Of a DNA stretch of 64,000 bases, positions 49,968 through 60,226 are shown in pieces. The stretch is taken from assembly GCA_021292165.1 (NCBI GenBank), contig CM037879.1, forward strand, positions 286,414,272-286,478,271, in the 5' to 3' direction. The stretch is from Shinisaurus crocodilurus (taxonomy: Eukaryota; Chordata; Lepidosauria; Squamata; Shinisauridae). Made by a program: the position numbers and the translations under genes. The notes below the pieces were generated by a model that had not been told where the DNA came from, did no database searches, and worked only from the letters and a program-made list of their open reading frames with translations. Positions within the stretch are counted from its first letter, which is position 1; each line of letters opens with the position of its first letter.

Positions 49968-50735
49968 GCAGCCCTAGGCATCTCTACTTAGAAGTAAGTC
50001 CCATTGAGTTAAATGAGACTTACTCCCAGGTAAGTGTGTATTGCAGGGGTGGGCAATCCATGGGCCACATGCAGCCTTCAGGGGGGTCTCACCAGTGGAT
50101 GTCCCAGAACCCACCCATTCGCCTCCTTTCCTTTGGGACTTAGACATTTTGCTGTTCTAGCCCACTGAACTCTGTGGTTTCTCTCTCAGGAATAACATTG
50201 TTGAGAAGGGAACTATGGAGTGCGGAGGGCTTGCCTTGAGTGTCTTTTGCCACTTTTGCTGCTATTCTTGAAAGAGAAACCATGGAGTACAGCCGGCTGG
50301 ACTGGCAAAAGATGCTCTTGCCTTCCATACTCTGTGGTTTCCCTCTCCGTAATGTCATTCTTCAGAGAGAAACCACCACAGAGGTTGGTTGACTAGAGAG
50401 CAGGAAGAAGAAACCCTTCCCTGCCCAGTGATGGGAGGTTTAGCATCCTGATGGAAGATCGCCACCTGTGGCGGGGTGGAAAGGTGTGTGTGGTTTGTTT
50501 TGGGGGAGGAGAAGAGTGTGTGTGTGTGAGAGGGAGAGGGAGGGAAGAAAGGAAGAGAAGGTCCTTGCAGCTCCACCCACCTCTGGCTTTGGCCATGCCT
50601 CCTGCCAGCGTGTGACCCCCGACACGGCACCACACGTGTCCCACAGGGGCAAGAAGGTTGCCCACTCCTAGTGTATAGGATCACAGCCTGTACCTATTTA
50701 ACTGGGAGTAAATGTGTATAGGATTGCACTGGTGA
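49968..50735. mobile_element. ATAGGATTGCA-type MITE, split by a hAT
   Basis: Left part 49968-50043 (AAGTAAGTCCCATTGAGTTA, CTTACTCCCAGGTAAGTGTG) and right part 50671-50735 (GTGTATAGGATCACAGCC, GTGTATAGGATTGCAC) flank the hAT at 50044-50670. Confidence 0.7.
50044..50670. mobile_element. hAT element, 627 bp, near-perfect TSD
   Basis: Left end CAGGGGTGGGCAATCC, right end AGGTTGCCCACTCCTA. Flanks GTGTATTG and GTGTATAG (7 of 8). Internal inverted or repeated segments with CTCTGTGGTTTCTCTCTC and CTCTGTGGTTTCCCTCTC. (GT)n and GA-rich tract at 50515-50555. Frames inside are low-complexity. No transposase. Confidence 0.82.
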
Positions 50736-50784
50736 TCATTGTAATTGATCGGTTGGTCAATGGAAGCTTTTAGTGAATATTCAG

Positions 50785-50879
50785 TGGGGGACACTTTTTC
50801 CCCCAGTGTGCAGGAGAGTTTGCACTGGAGGGGCCAAGAGTTCAGAGCATTACTATCACAGTGGATGGATGAAGAAGAA

Positions 50880-50926
<47 letters not shown>

Positions 50927-51035
50927 CCTTTGCTTTTAACGATGGAGAGCTTTTGTTTATTAACACTTGCAGCCCTTCCTGCTTAGGGGCCCCAGTGGCC
51001 AGCCTATGTGAGTGGGGCCAATCCAGAGAATTACA
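50785..51035 (+). repeat. LTR-like repeat with internal (AAT)n, copy B
   Basis: Counterpart of 41108-41425. GCAGGAGAGTTTGCACTGGA, TGGATGGATGAAGAAGAAA, an (ATA)n tract of about 16 units at 50879-50926, AACGATGGAGAGCTTTTG and AGGGGCCCCAGTGGCCAGCC. Confidence 0.8.
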
Positions 51036-51242
51036 GCAATGCTCTGGAAGATGCTCCAAACCACAGTTCTGGTGGCCTACCACAGAGCAGGCAGAGCCAG
51101 TTCCCTGCTGCTCCCAGCAATATGGTTGTGAGCCATTCAGTATCTTACTGGCCCCACCAATAAAACTGTCCTGTCAGTCCATAAGATCCCAGGATTCTAC
51201 CATGATCCACCCATGATGTGTTGCATTCTGTCAGGCGTCCAT
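51036..51242. other. Stretch without a recognisable gene
   Basis: Unassigned. Confidence 0.4.
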
Positions 51243-51457
51243 CTGGCTCCTTAAGAAGAGCCAAGCTGGATCAGAGCAAGGGCCCATCGAGTCCAGCATT
51301 CTGTTCACATAGTGGTCAACCCGCTGCCCACAGGATCCCACAAGCACCCTCCCACCCATGTTCCCCAGCAACTGGAGTACTTAGGCATACTGCCTCTGAT
51401 CCTGGAGGAAGCACATAGCCAATTGGGACTAGTAGCCACTGATGCACCACACCACAC

Positions 51458-51945
51458 TTTAAGAAGGACATAGACAAACTGGAGAGGGTTCAGAGGAGGG
51501 CAACCAGGATGATAAAGGGACTGGAAACAAGGCCCTATGAGGAGAGACTGAAAGAACTGGGCATGTTTAGCCTTCAGAAGAGGAGACTGAGGGGAGATAT
51601 GATCGCACTCTTCCAGTACTTGAAGGGATGTCACACAGAGGAGGGTCAGGATCTCTTCTCGATCATCCCAGTTTGCAGGACATGGAATAATGGGCTCAAG
51701 TTACAGGAACCTAGATTCCACCTAAACATCAGGAAAAATTTCCTGACTGTTAGAGCAATAAGACAATGGAATCAACTACCTATGGAGGTGGTGGGCTCTC
51801 CCAGTCTGGAGGCATTCAAGGTGCAGCTGGACAGACATCTGTCAGGGATGCTTTGACCTGGATTCCTGCACTGAGCAGGGGGTTGGACTCGATAGCCTTG
51901 TAGTTGTAGGCCCCTTCCAACTCTACTTTTCTATGATTCTATGAT
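51458..51945 (+). mobile_element. CR1 LINE 3' end
   Basis: Encodes the ORF2 C-terminal block ([20 protein letters not shown] to LDRHLSGML, 51509-51856). It ends with the 3' UTR, which carries a small internal duplication TTGTAGTTGTAGG, and TTCTATGATTCTATGAT. Confidence 0.93.
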
Positions 51946-52045
51946 GGCCTTCTCCTCCATGAATTTGTCCAATCCCCTTTTAAAGCCATCCAAATTGGTG
52001 GCCATCACTACATCCTGTGGAAGTGAATTCCATAGTTTAACTATG

Positions 52046-52288
52046 CTACTTAGTAGTAGTAGGCGATCACTTGTGACCGAGTAACCAGGATAAAATTACA
52101 AAAAGAGGAAATTCTAAAAAAATTGTGTAGACTCCAGCGATGGGTCCGTAAGTGACTGTGGAGCCAATTCTAGATCCACACAGCTTCCCACAGTGAGGAC
52201 ACAGGTTGCCAGATGGAAGATGGTCCTGTAAAGGATTCGTTTGACGTGCTTTTCGCTTAGCCCGTTTCTCCCTTTCACCTTGCACTTA
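52046..52288 (-). mobile_element. RTE-like LINE 3' end
   Basis: The reverse complement of the last 250 bp of the element at 15589-18227: AGGCGATCACTTGTGACCGA tail region, a Cys/His finger (CPHCGKLCGSRIG) and GEREKRAKRKARQTNP upstream. The tail here is (TAG)n-like, not GATG. Confidence 0.88.
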
Positions 52289-52302
52289 TGCACTGTGTGA
52301 AA

Positions 52303-53067
52303 GAGCCAGCCTGGCTATGCTCCAGCCTGGCAGGTTCCTTCATGTTCTAAAATGTTGAAATTCCTCTCCTAATAAGGCTAATTTACTGGCAGTGAGAGCT
52401 TTAAACTAAAATAGGCTGGCATTTTTTGGTATTTTGGCCCCTCCCCTTTTGCCTTCGGCCCGTCCCACCACTGGAATGTGGCCCCCGAGAGCTTCTCCAA
52501 AATGCAATTGGGCCTTCAGTCTGAAAGAGGTTCTATGCCCCTAGTCTAAGCCTACCCTGGGCCCAACCCCTGGCCACACCTAGGGCTGTGGCATTGCTGA
52601 AACCCACTCTGGGTGGAATGACAAATGTGATCATATATCTAAGTCTTCATTCACTTGTTATTTGCTGTCACAAACTGAGTCATAGCTTCCGCTTCTTAGA
52701 GCTCTTTTGACTTCAGACTTCCTCTGGGGTTTTCTTTCTTTGTTTTAACCATCTTTGTCAGGAGGAGATTTGTATTCACGGAAAGCGAACAGCACAGACT
52801 GGAGAGAGAGGTCCAATCAATCACAATCACGAGCAAATGAATTGCTCCAGCGCTACTTCTGGGAATGTGCAAAACGTAACTGTCTAAATTGATAGGAACA
52901 TGGCACACCTTCAAGATCGAGGTGCCAGATGCGGTGCAGGTCGAGAAATGATCCTGAAAGCCAAGCACATATTGAGAAACTGCAACTTGGGCTCCTGGGC
53001 CAGCCAGCTCAAATTCTTGGTCACTGAGATGGTACAGTTCTCCCATGCAACCTCAATGTGGATATAC
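52303..53067. other. Stretch without a recognisable gene
   Basis: 52300-52600 has short hAT-like words (GGCCCCCGAGAGCTTC). 52600-53060 unassigned, no supported exon. Confidence 0.38.
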
Positions 53068-53592
53068 TAGTAGGGATGTGTGAGGATTTCGTTCGGGGGT
53101 GGAAGTCCGGAGAACTCACTGGGCTCAACCCCCCGAACTCTGTCCCACCTACTTGCTTCCCTGGCTCGACTCGCATTTTCCCAAGCCGAGCCAGGGAAGT
53201 AACTTCAGGGTTCCCAGCGGGCTGCATTTTACATAGAAAATGCTGTAAGATATGCCAAAAAACGGTTGCAATTTGCGCAAGTTATGCAAATTGCAGCCAC
53301 TTTTAAGGTATCTTATGCCAGTGTTCTCCAACCTTGGGTCCCCAGATGTTTTTGGCCTACAACTCCCAGCATGCCCCAGCCAGCGTATGGGAGTTGTAGG
53401 CCAAAAGCATCTGGGGACCCAAGGTTGGAGAACACTGTCTTATGCCATTTTCTACATAAAAATCTGCCCGCTGGGAACCCGGAAGCTCACAGAGAGGCTC
53501 CGCCCACATCTGCTTTTGGCCCAGTTTGGCGGGCTCAGCTGCGGCAGCGTCCGCAGAGGTGGGTCAGGACCCCGGCGGGCTGCCCACCGCTA
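53068..53592. mobile_element. Foldback DNA element F, copy 2, split by a hAT hairpin
   Basis: Left arm GGGTTCCCAGCGGGCTGCAT, CATAGAAAATGCTGTAAGAT, CGGTTGCAATTTGCGCAAG. Right arm (inverted) GGCATTTTCT-type block and GCCCGCTGGGAACCCGGAAG. The hAT at 53319-53437 lies in the right arm near the fold. Edges CTAGTAGGGATGTG and GCCCACCGCTAG hint at terminal repeats. Confidence 0.7.
53319..53437. mobile_element. hAT hairpin MITE, perfect TSD, nested
   Basis: CAGTGTTCTCCAACCTTGGG ... CCCAAGGTTGGAGAACACTG, 119 bp because the hairpin tip is deleted. TCTTATGC on both sides (53311-53318, 53438-53445). Confidence 0.95.
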
Positions 53593-53644
53593 GATATATG
53601 CCAGGGATAAACAACCTTTTTGAGTCAGCAAGCACATTTGACCT

Positions 53645-54394
53645 TTTGAAAAAGTAGGAATGGCCGAGAATTTCGAGGGGGGGGGGAGGAACAAAGTGAA
53701 GTCGCCCCGTTCTCCCCCCCGAGCTCAGCGAGACTTACCTGGCCCCGGTTCATCCCAAGTTCCCACGGCGAAAGGAGCTTCCAGGTCCCCGGCGCGTCAT
53801 TTCTGGGTCCCTGGAGCTGTGCTTTTTTTACACGGATCCTTAAAACGGCTGTGAATAGCAAATCGCGGCAGTTTTAAGGTAGTTTACCTTGGTATTTACG
53901 TAAAAAAAATGCAGCGCCGGGGACCCGGGAGTGACGCGCTGCAGACTCGGAAGTCCGCTGAGGGCTGCAGCTGCCGGCCCGGGCACCGCGGGATGAGTGG
54001 GGGGAGGGGGAAGTGGCCATCCCAATGAAAAAGTGCCCCAAGCATCGCCGCACATTGCTGTGTGGGGTGAAATGGCGGGAGCGCCCCCTTCTTTAGATTC
54101 TCATCTTCTTGCCCCTTCTCTGCATTCTCACGTCTCTTGCTCTCCTCCCTGTATCTCAACTTTTCTCCCCCTCCCCGCTGCCATGTTTTTGGCAGGGGAC
54201 TTTTGTCCCCCCACCTCTATTAAAGTCAATGGGAAGATATTGCGTATGAACATAAGAACGATATGGCAAGTCAAGTCACTTAATTACGGTCATAGACCAG
54301 CAGGAGAACGATATGGCGTAAGAACATTTTGGCCTGGCTCAGGAGGCGTCTGCCGAGCCGGAGGCGGGTTGGGTCCCCGTGGGCCACCCACCAC
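53645..54394. mobile_element. Foldback DNA element F, copy 3
   Basis: TTAAAACGGCTGTGAATAGC, TTTTTACACGGATCC / TTTACGTAAAAAAAATGC, CCAGGTCCCCGGCGCG / GCGCCGGGGACCCGGGAG. It runs to GTGGGCCACCCACCACTAG. Only about 50 bp from copy 2 (53592 to 53645), separated by a hAT-like remnant. Confidence 0.6.
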
Positions 54395-54500
54395 TAGACC
54401 TTCTGCATGCAAAACAGGTGCCCTACCACAGAGCTATGGACCCTCCCATGAATGGATCTCCCCTCCTCAGATCCTGTACCGTGGATGATCCCCCGCCTTG
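54395..54500 (-). repeat. tRNA-derived SINE head fragment
   Basis: ACCTTCTGCATGCAAAACAG and CCTACCACAGAGCTATGGAC are the anticodon arm and A box of the tRNA-Ala SINE in reverse. Confidence 0.6.
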
Positions 54501-55595
54501 CCTGGCACACTGATGAACATTAGAACTGGGTATTATCGGATTCGTGATTTCTTTTTTAAAGCACATGAGCCAGCCCAGGATAGAAGCCGCCAGCTGGCCT
54601 GCCATTTGAAACACATTGCATCTTCATTTGAGAGTCCATCAGAGGACAGGGCATTGTTCACCTTCAAAGGACGCTGCAGTTCCACACCCGGGGAGCATTC
54701 CTTTTTGGATTACCAACTTAAAAAGAAAACACAACCTACATTTTTGTTCCACTCCATAAATTTTTTTTTTTATCAGTGTGCCCCTCCTGGGACCATTCTA
54801 ACAAGATAATACACAACTCTTGGCTGGTTCCAGTGGCTATTAAAAGAAAATCAAAGTGCATTCTACACGGCCATTAGTACATGTCTAGGCACCAGACACT
54901 TCCTTTTCTGATGGGATAATAAGGTTATCAAATTATTTTTAAAAAGGTGAAAGATCCATTTTTTCAGCCTCTATGACAGGCACGCTCCAGCAGAAATTCC
55001 ATTAGGACGAGGTGGATGGGATGCCATGAACGTTTATAGCTTTTGCTCTAGACAACAAAGGACATTAAAGAAAGATTTCAAGTCTACCACTCACTGGTGC
55101 ATTGTAATATTTATATTGCAAAAATCCCATAATGCTGAAGTGCTAACTCTTCATCTCTAAAAATGAACGTCGGTTCACACACAGAAGAACTCCCTTGATC
55201 GTTTGGATTTTCATAATTCTTAGGGTTTTGCCCCCACCACAACGATGTATTTGTAACGTGTGTGTGTGTTCTGCAGTTGAATCCAATTGTACATCAACAG
55301 TTACTTTGATGTAACAGCTTATTGTGAGCAGATGGTACATGGGGCATGATCCATCCACCCCATCTATGGCTGTATGTGTGGAATGGGATCCCTATAGGGT
55401 ACAGTTGAGCCCTTTTCCTGCCACTGTTCCACTAGCCCTATGGTTTGGGTGCATAGTCCAATTCACGGCATCTCTAGTTAAAAGGATCAAGTTGCCCTGG
55501 GATCAGTTCCATTACTAGGAATGTTGTTTTTTAATCAGAATTTACCCAGTTTACACCTCTCGGCCCCGAACGCCATCTGTGGCCAAAGCCCATAC
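54501..55595. promoter_or_regulatory. Low-repeat region, candidate conserved non-coding DNA
   Basis: 54600-55180 has no named repeat and complex AT-leaning sequence (GGGATAATAAGGTTATCAAA, GACAACAAAGGACATTAAAG). 55181-55595 unassigned. No coding exon supported. Confidence 0.32.
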
Positions 55596-55975
55596 ATTTC
55601 CGAACTTGTGATGTGATTCGTGGAACGAAAGAATGAGTTCAACAAGCACCACTGTCATTTGAGAAATGCCAATGACAAAATGCGTGCTTCTGAAAAATGC
55701 ACACAAGCACACTTCCAGTCAACAGGAGAAAAATGTGTACATTTCATCTTAAGCGTACATGTGGGGAAAATGCACACAATTTTGTGTGTGCGAAAAACAA
55801 AACAACAAAGCTCACGATCTGATATGGACACAAGTTGGAGTGTGCTCTGAGGAGGAATTTGGACAACCTCAATGAGCTTGGGTTTTGCTGATTCGCACTT
55901 CCGTACCCGACAATACTGGGCTAGGTAGACCAATAGTTTGAAGAGGGTTAAGGCAACTTTCTAATGCCACTTACA
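55596..55975. other. Repeat-like stretch plus SINE remnant
   Basis: 55660-55800 has recurring AAAATGCACACA-type words. 55905-55970 (CCCGACAATACTGGGCTAGG) is the end of the tRNA-Ala SINE body. Confidence 0.4.
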
Positions 55976-57030
55976 ATGCACTGGGCCATTACTGGGCTCT
56001 CTGTGTGTGGGACCTATACACATCTTCCAGTAGACCCACATCACCTCGGCACGTTTTTTGTGTTCAGAGCATGAGGACCCAGGTCACGAGGATAAGATGT
56101 TTGGATTGCTCTATGGGAGGGGCACATAGGACATTCAGATTACATTCAGGCATGATGAAGTGTGATTTGCATGATGTGCTCTGGCTCAGAGCCAGCAGTG
56201 GAAGGGCAGTAAAAAACAAAACAAAACTTAATTCACTCCTACAAGGATCCCTTCCATGCACACCCCTGCACACAGAGGAGGGGATGGGTTGTGCCTGCCA
56301 ACGGATCATAGAATTCTTAGTTGATCAATCAACTGTTAAGCAATAAACAATGAACCAATCAATTAAATGGGAAGGTTAATCTTAACTTGCAACTCTGCCA
56401 ACTCAATTTTCCCTCACCGGTTAAAATTGGCCTTTTAGTTGATTAATCTATCCGTCAAACTTGCAGTTCTCAGTGTCACAATTTACCCAACAATGACTTG
56501 CAGATGACCTCCAAGTCAGCTTCATTGGTCAGCGGAGGGCAACCTTTGGCTTCAAGGTGGGGCCACGCCCCTTGATGTCTTCCAGCCTACATGCTTGGTC
56601 CACGGGGAAATCTTGCCCCTGGACCAAAAGAAGTTGTCCCCCCACCACACACAATCATAGGTGAACAGGGATGTGAAGTGGTGTTGGGTGTCCTCTTACC
56701 TTGGTTTGATGAGCTGTCTCGGGGAACTTTCAGGAAGAAAACCCCTCAGATACTTTCTGAAAGTTTTCCAAGAGAGCTTGGAAAGAGCAAAGCTGGGGGG
56801 AACTTGCCCTTAGCCCTTCTTGCTGGTCCCTCCTCCCAGGTAATCTTAGCCTTGCAAAACTGGGAGTGGGGAGGGAGACTGGTGGAGGGGGCAACTGAGA
56901 GGCCTTGTAGGTCTCATTCTTAAAGTCTGAATGTTTCTGAGCATCCCAAGCACCCACCCCTATTGGGATACATGGGAGCTGTTGTTTTCCTGTGGCTTCT
57001 AATTCAATTCATCCTCCCCCCCCCCCGCTT
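55976..57030. other. Low-repeat stretch
   Basis: No gene. GGTCAGCGGAGGGCAACCTT at 56528 resembles a hAT end. C-run at 57016. Confidence 0.38.
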
Positions 57031-57039
57031 CAGAAGGGA

Positions 57040-57535
57040 GAGCTCACCACCTCCCTAGGTAGTAGGTTCCATTGTCTTATTGCTCTGACCGTCAGGAAAT
57101 TTCCCCTGATATTTAGGTGGAATCTGGGTTCCTGTAATTTGAGCCCATTATTCCGTGTCCTGCAAACTGGGATGATCGAGAAGAGATCCTGACCCTCCTC
57201 TGTGTGACATCCCTTCAAGTACTGGAAGAGTGCGATCATATCTCCCCTCAGTCTCCTCTTCTGAAGGCTAAACATGCCCAGTTCTTTCAGTCTCTCCTCA
57301 TAGGGCCTTGTTTCCAGTCCCTGGCTTTATCATCCTTGTTGCCCTCCTCTGAACCCTCTCCAGTTTGTCTACGTCCTTCTGAAAGTGTGGTGCCCAGAAC
57401 TGGACGCAGTACTCAAGATGGGGCCTAACCAGTGCCGAGTAAAGGGGAATTATCACTTCACGCGATTTGGAAGCAATACTTCTATTAATGCAGCCCAAAA
57501 TAGCATTTGCCTTCTTTGCAGCCACATAGCATTGA
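57040..57535 (-). mobile_element. CR1 LINE fragment lacking its 3' terminus
   Basis: Inverted ORF2 C-terminus from about [11 protein letters not shown] to the [18 protein letters not shown] region. The 3' UTR and terminal repeat are absent, so the 3' side was deleted. A 4 bp insertion (TGGC near 57322) shifts the frame. Confidence 0.9.
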
Positions 57536-58766
57536 AAAAGTTTGTTTGGGAAGCAGAAGGGACTGACGGGAAGCTGGAGCATAGTGAAGCCATCATGATC
57601 CAGGCCTGAACTCAGGAGGTCTGTGGTTGGCTCATAATGGTGTCAGGATTTCCAGACGGAGAGTGTTTGTTTCCAAAACTCCCCCACTTCTGAAATTTCC
57701 GGACAACTCTAGTCGTCTGAACGCCACAACCCCCATAGCCAGATCTGCTCACTCTGTCTTTTGAACAGACAAGGACATTCACAATACTCCTGCGGCTCCA
57801 AACACTTGCAAAGATCATCATAAATGTCTCCAATGGGCATTCATCCTGCTTGCCTGACATATATGGTGACTTGCTCAAAGCCACCCCGTGTGCATCACCA
57901 CCACCAAGCGACGAATCCCATCCTCCATCTTTCAAGCCTGGGAAAGTAGGATGGTAACATACGGGTGCATTGCTTCGCAACACCCTTACTTTTTGTGAAC
58001 TACCCGAAGAGTTTCGGTGCTCCTTAATCGAAATGAAATAAATAAGTAAATAAATGAATATTCAAGTCCAGCCCTTTGCCCAGTACACCTCACTGGCCAC
58101 AAAGCGGTCCAGTAAAAGGTATCACCTTTCCCAATTTGTATCTTTTGCCCTCTCATACCAGTAGATTATGGATCAGCAACTGGTGCCCTTGTGCCAAATC
58201 TGGCCTTCTGGGGGTTTGCCCTCTGGTCCTTCTAATTTCCATCCCCAAAGGCAAAAGGCAAATAGGGATGAGCAGTTTCTGGATTAAAATGATTTGAGAG
58301 CCGACTGGAGTTGCGGTATTCTAGGCAACACTTCTTCTGATTTGAGAGACAGAAGAAAAGACAAAATGGGGGGGGGGAGTTTGAGAGAGAGATGGGGGGA
58401 GGCAACCCCCCCCCCACAACCATTCTCTTCTACATCTCTCCACACTGTTCTTCAATAATTCAGCCCTGTATTATTACCTATATGTTGCTGCCCATCACAT
58501 CCAGCATCGATGGTTCTCATCATCAACTCTGGCAAATGAATCCCGGAGTGGCAGGCAACCGTTCTTTTTTCTGATTGAGCATATGTAAGCGCAAACAGGT
58601 GCACACACAATGCATTGGCATTACTATAGATATATATATATTTCAGCAGTGCTTCCGCTTTCCCTCTCCTTGCTTGTGCTTCAGCTGTCTCCGTTCTGTT
58701 GTTGATTATCACTTCATAGGGATATGTTGGCTCTCGCCTCTTGCAATCTCCACCACTCCTTGCATT
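57536..58766. other. Low-repeat stretch
   Basis: 58150-58240 has hAT-like ATGGATCAGCAACTGGTGCC. G-run at 58369, C-run at 58407, (TA)n at 58628-58641. No gene. Confidence 0.38.
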
Positions 58767-58820
58767 GGGGGTCTTCCATGCCTCTCATGTCTCCTGAGAA
58801 GCAGGACTATGTAGAAGAGA
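58767..58820 (+). repeat. 54 bp exact direct repeat, left copy
   Basis: Identical over 54 bases to 59447-59500, 680 bp away (begins GGGGGTCTTCCATGCCTCTC, ends GACTATGTAGAAGAGA). Flanks differ. I do not recognise it as part of a named repeat. Confidence 0.95.
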
Positions 58821-59446
58821 TTCTGACAGCTGGCAAGGAATGTGGATTCCTCAGCATTCTTAAAACAAACAAGTAAGTTTCTAGTCCTCTTTTAATTGAA
58901 GGCTGCATTTGCCTTTGTAATGCATTGGCCTTTTAATGTGACTATTTAGCACTTCTATGGCGTGTCCTGTTCCATATTTAGAATTACATAATCAAACTGC
59001 AGATTTAAGCCACTGGTTTGTTGTTGGGTTAAAACTCTGGGTTATTTCTCTCTCTACAGCCCACAGTGCTGGGTTTGGACATCATGGCAAATAACCCAGA
59101 AACGGGCATTCCTGGGTTGTTTTGCGAAGCAGAAGTGGGCAAATGGTTGGAAGGCAGAATGCTCACTTGCTCCAATGCGCTCCCAGCTAAACCATGGTTT
59201 AAATAACCCATGGGAGCGTGATGTGTGAACTAGGTCAGTAGTTTGCCTGAAGCCACCTTCTGTGTTCATGGCTAAAGTGAGATTTTGGCTACAGCCACAG
59301 CTCATATCTAAAAATGTATTTAACCTTTTCAGAACAGAATTCTACAAGTATAGAAGTATTTTCTAACTTTTTAAGAAGGCTGTAATTATGTCTTGTTAAC
59401 TTGAATTAAGTAATATGGCCTGAGGGTACAATAATGCTTTCCCATC
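58821..59446. other. Low-repeat stretch, candidate conserved non-coding DNA at 58850-59010
   Basis: 58850-59010 is repeat-free (TGTAATGCATTGGCCTTTTA, GAATTACATAATCAAACTGC). 59090-59220 carries AACCCAGAAACGGGC / GTTTAAATAACCCATGGG words. No gene. Confidence 0.3.
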
Positions 59447-59500
59447 GGGGGTCTTCCATGCCTCTCATGTCTCCTGAGAAGCAGGACTATGTAGAAGAGA
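59447..59500 (+). repeat. 54 bp exact direct repeat, right copy
   Basis: The partner of 58767-58820. 59501-59689 after it is unassigned. Confidence 0.95.
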
Positions 59501-59689
59501 CCTTTCTTGACGAGAAGAGGTCTTGACCTTTCCGTTGCCTCGCCTGTCTGGAAGACTCCATAGTACCTCCATGTGTGAACTGCTCTGGGTTTTCTGAAAG
59601 AAAAACAGTCCAGAAGTACAATCAATGTTCTCATAAAACTTGTAGTAAACAAGTTGTCAGAGTTCTGAGTTCCCTTTTGTCCAGCTCAC

Positions 59690-60215
59690 CAGCAGGTTAC
59701 AGCAGCTGGGATTGTTTAGCTTAGAAAAAAGGCGAGTAAGGGGAGACATGATAGAGGTGTATAAAATTATGCATGGTGTGGAGAAAGTGGACCGGGAGAC
59801 ATTTTTCTCCCTCTCTCATAATACTAGAAACTGAGGTCATCCCATGAAGCTGATTGGTGGGGGATTCAGGACAGATAAAAGGAAGAACTTCTTCACGCAG
59901 TGTATAGTTAAACTATGGAATTCACTTCCACAGGTTGCAGTGATGGCCACCAATTTGGATGACTTTAAAAGGGGATTGGACAAATTCATGGAGGAGAAGG
60001 CCATTGGTGGCTACAAGTCCTGATTGGCCATGTGCTTCCTCCAGTATCAGAGGCAGTATGCCTATGTACACCAGTTGCTGGGAAGCATGGACAGGAGGGT
60101 GCTGTTGCACTCATGTCCTGCTTGTGGGATCCCGTGGGTAGCTGGTTGGCTACTGTGTGAATAGACTAGATGGACCCTTGGTCTGATCCAGCATGGCTCT
60201 TATGTTATGTTGACG
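59690..60215 (+). mobile_element. CR1-like LINE (second family), ORF2 end and 3' UTR
   Basis: The longest copy of this family here. Text encodes a GDMIEVYKIMHGVEKVDRET block, TRGHPMKLIGG-like residues with breaks, WNSLPQVAVMATNLDDFKRG and LDKFMEEKAIGGY. Then come the 3' UTR (GGAGGGTGCTGTTGCACTCA) and ATGGCTCTTATGTTATGTT. 5'-truncated. Confidence 0.87.
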
Positions 60216-60226
60216 GAAGTTCAAAA

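Larger units (their letters stand above)
51243..52302 (-). mobile_element. CR1-like LINE (second family), split by two LINEs
   Basis: Three pieces of one minus-strand element: 51243-51457 (3' UTR), 51946-52045 (coding end, CCATGAATTTGTCCAATCCC to CCATAGTTTAACTATG) and 52289-52302 (TGCACTGTGTGAA). Joined, they follow the order of the copy at 59690-60215. A plus-strand CR1 and a minus-strand RTE-like end occupy the gaps. Confidence 0.85.
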
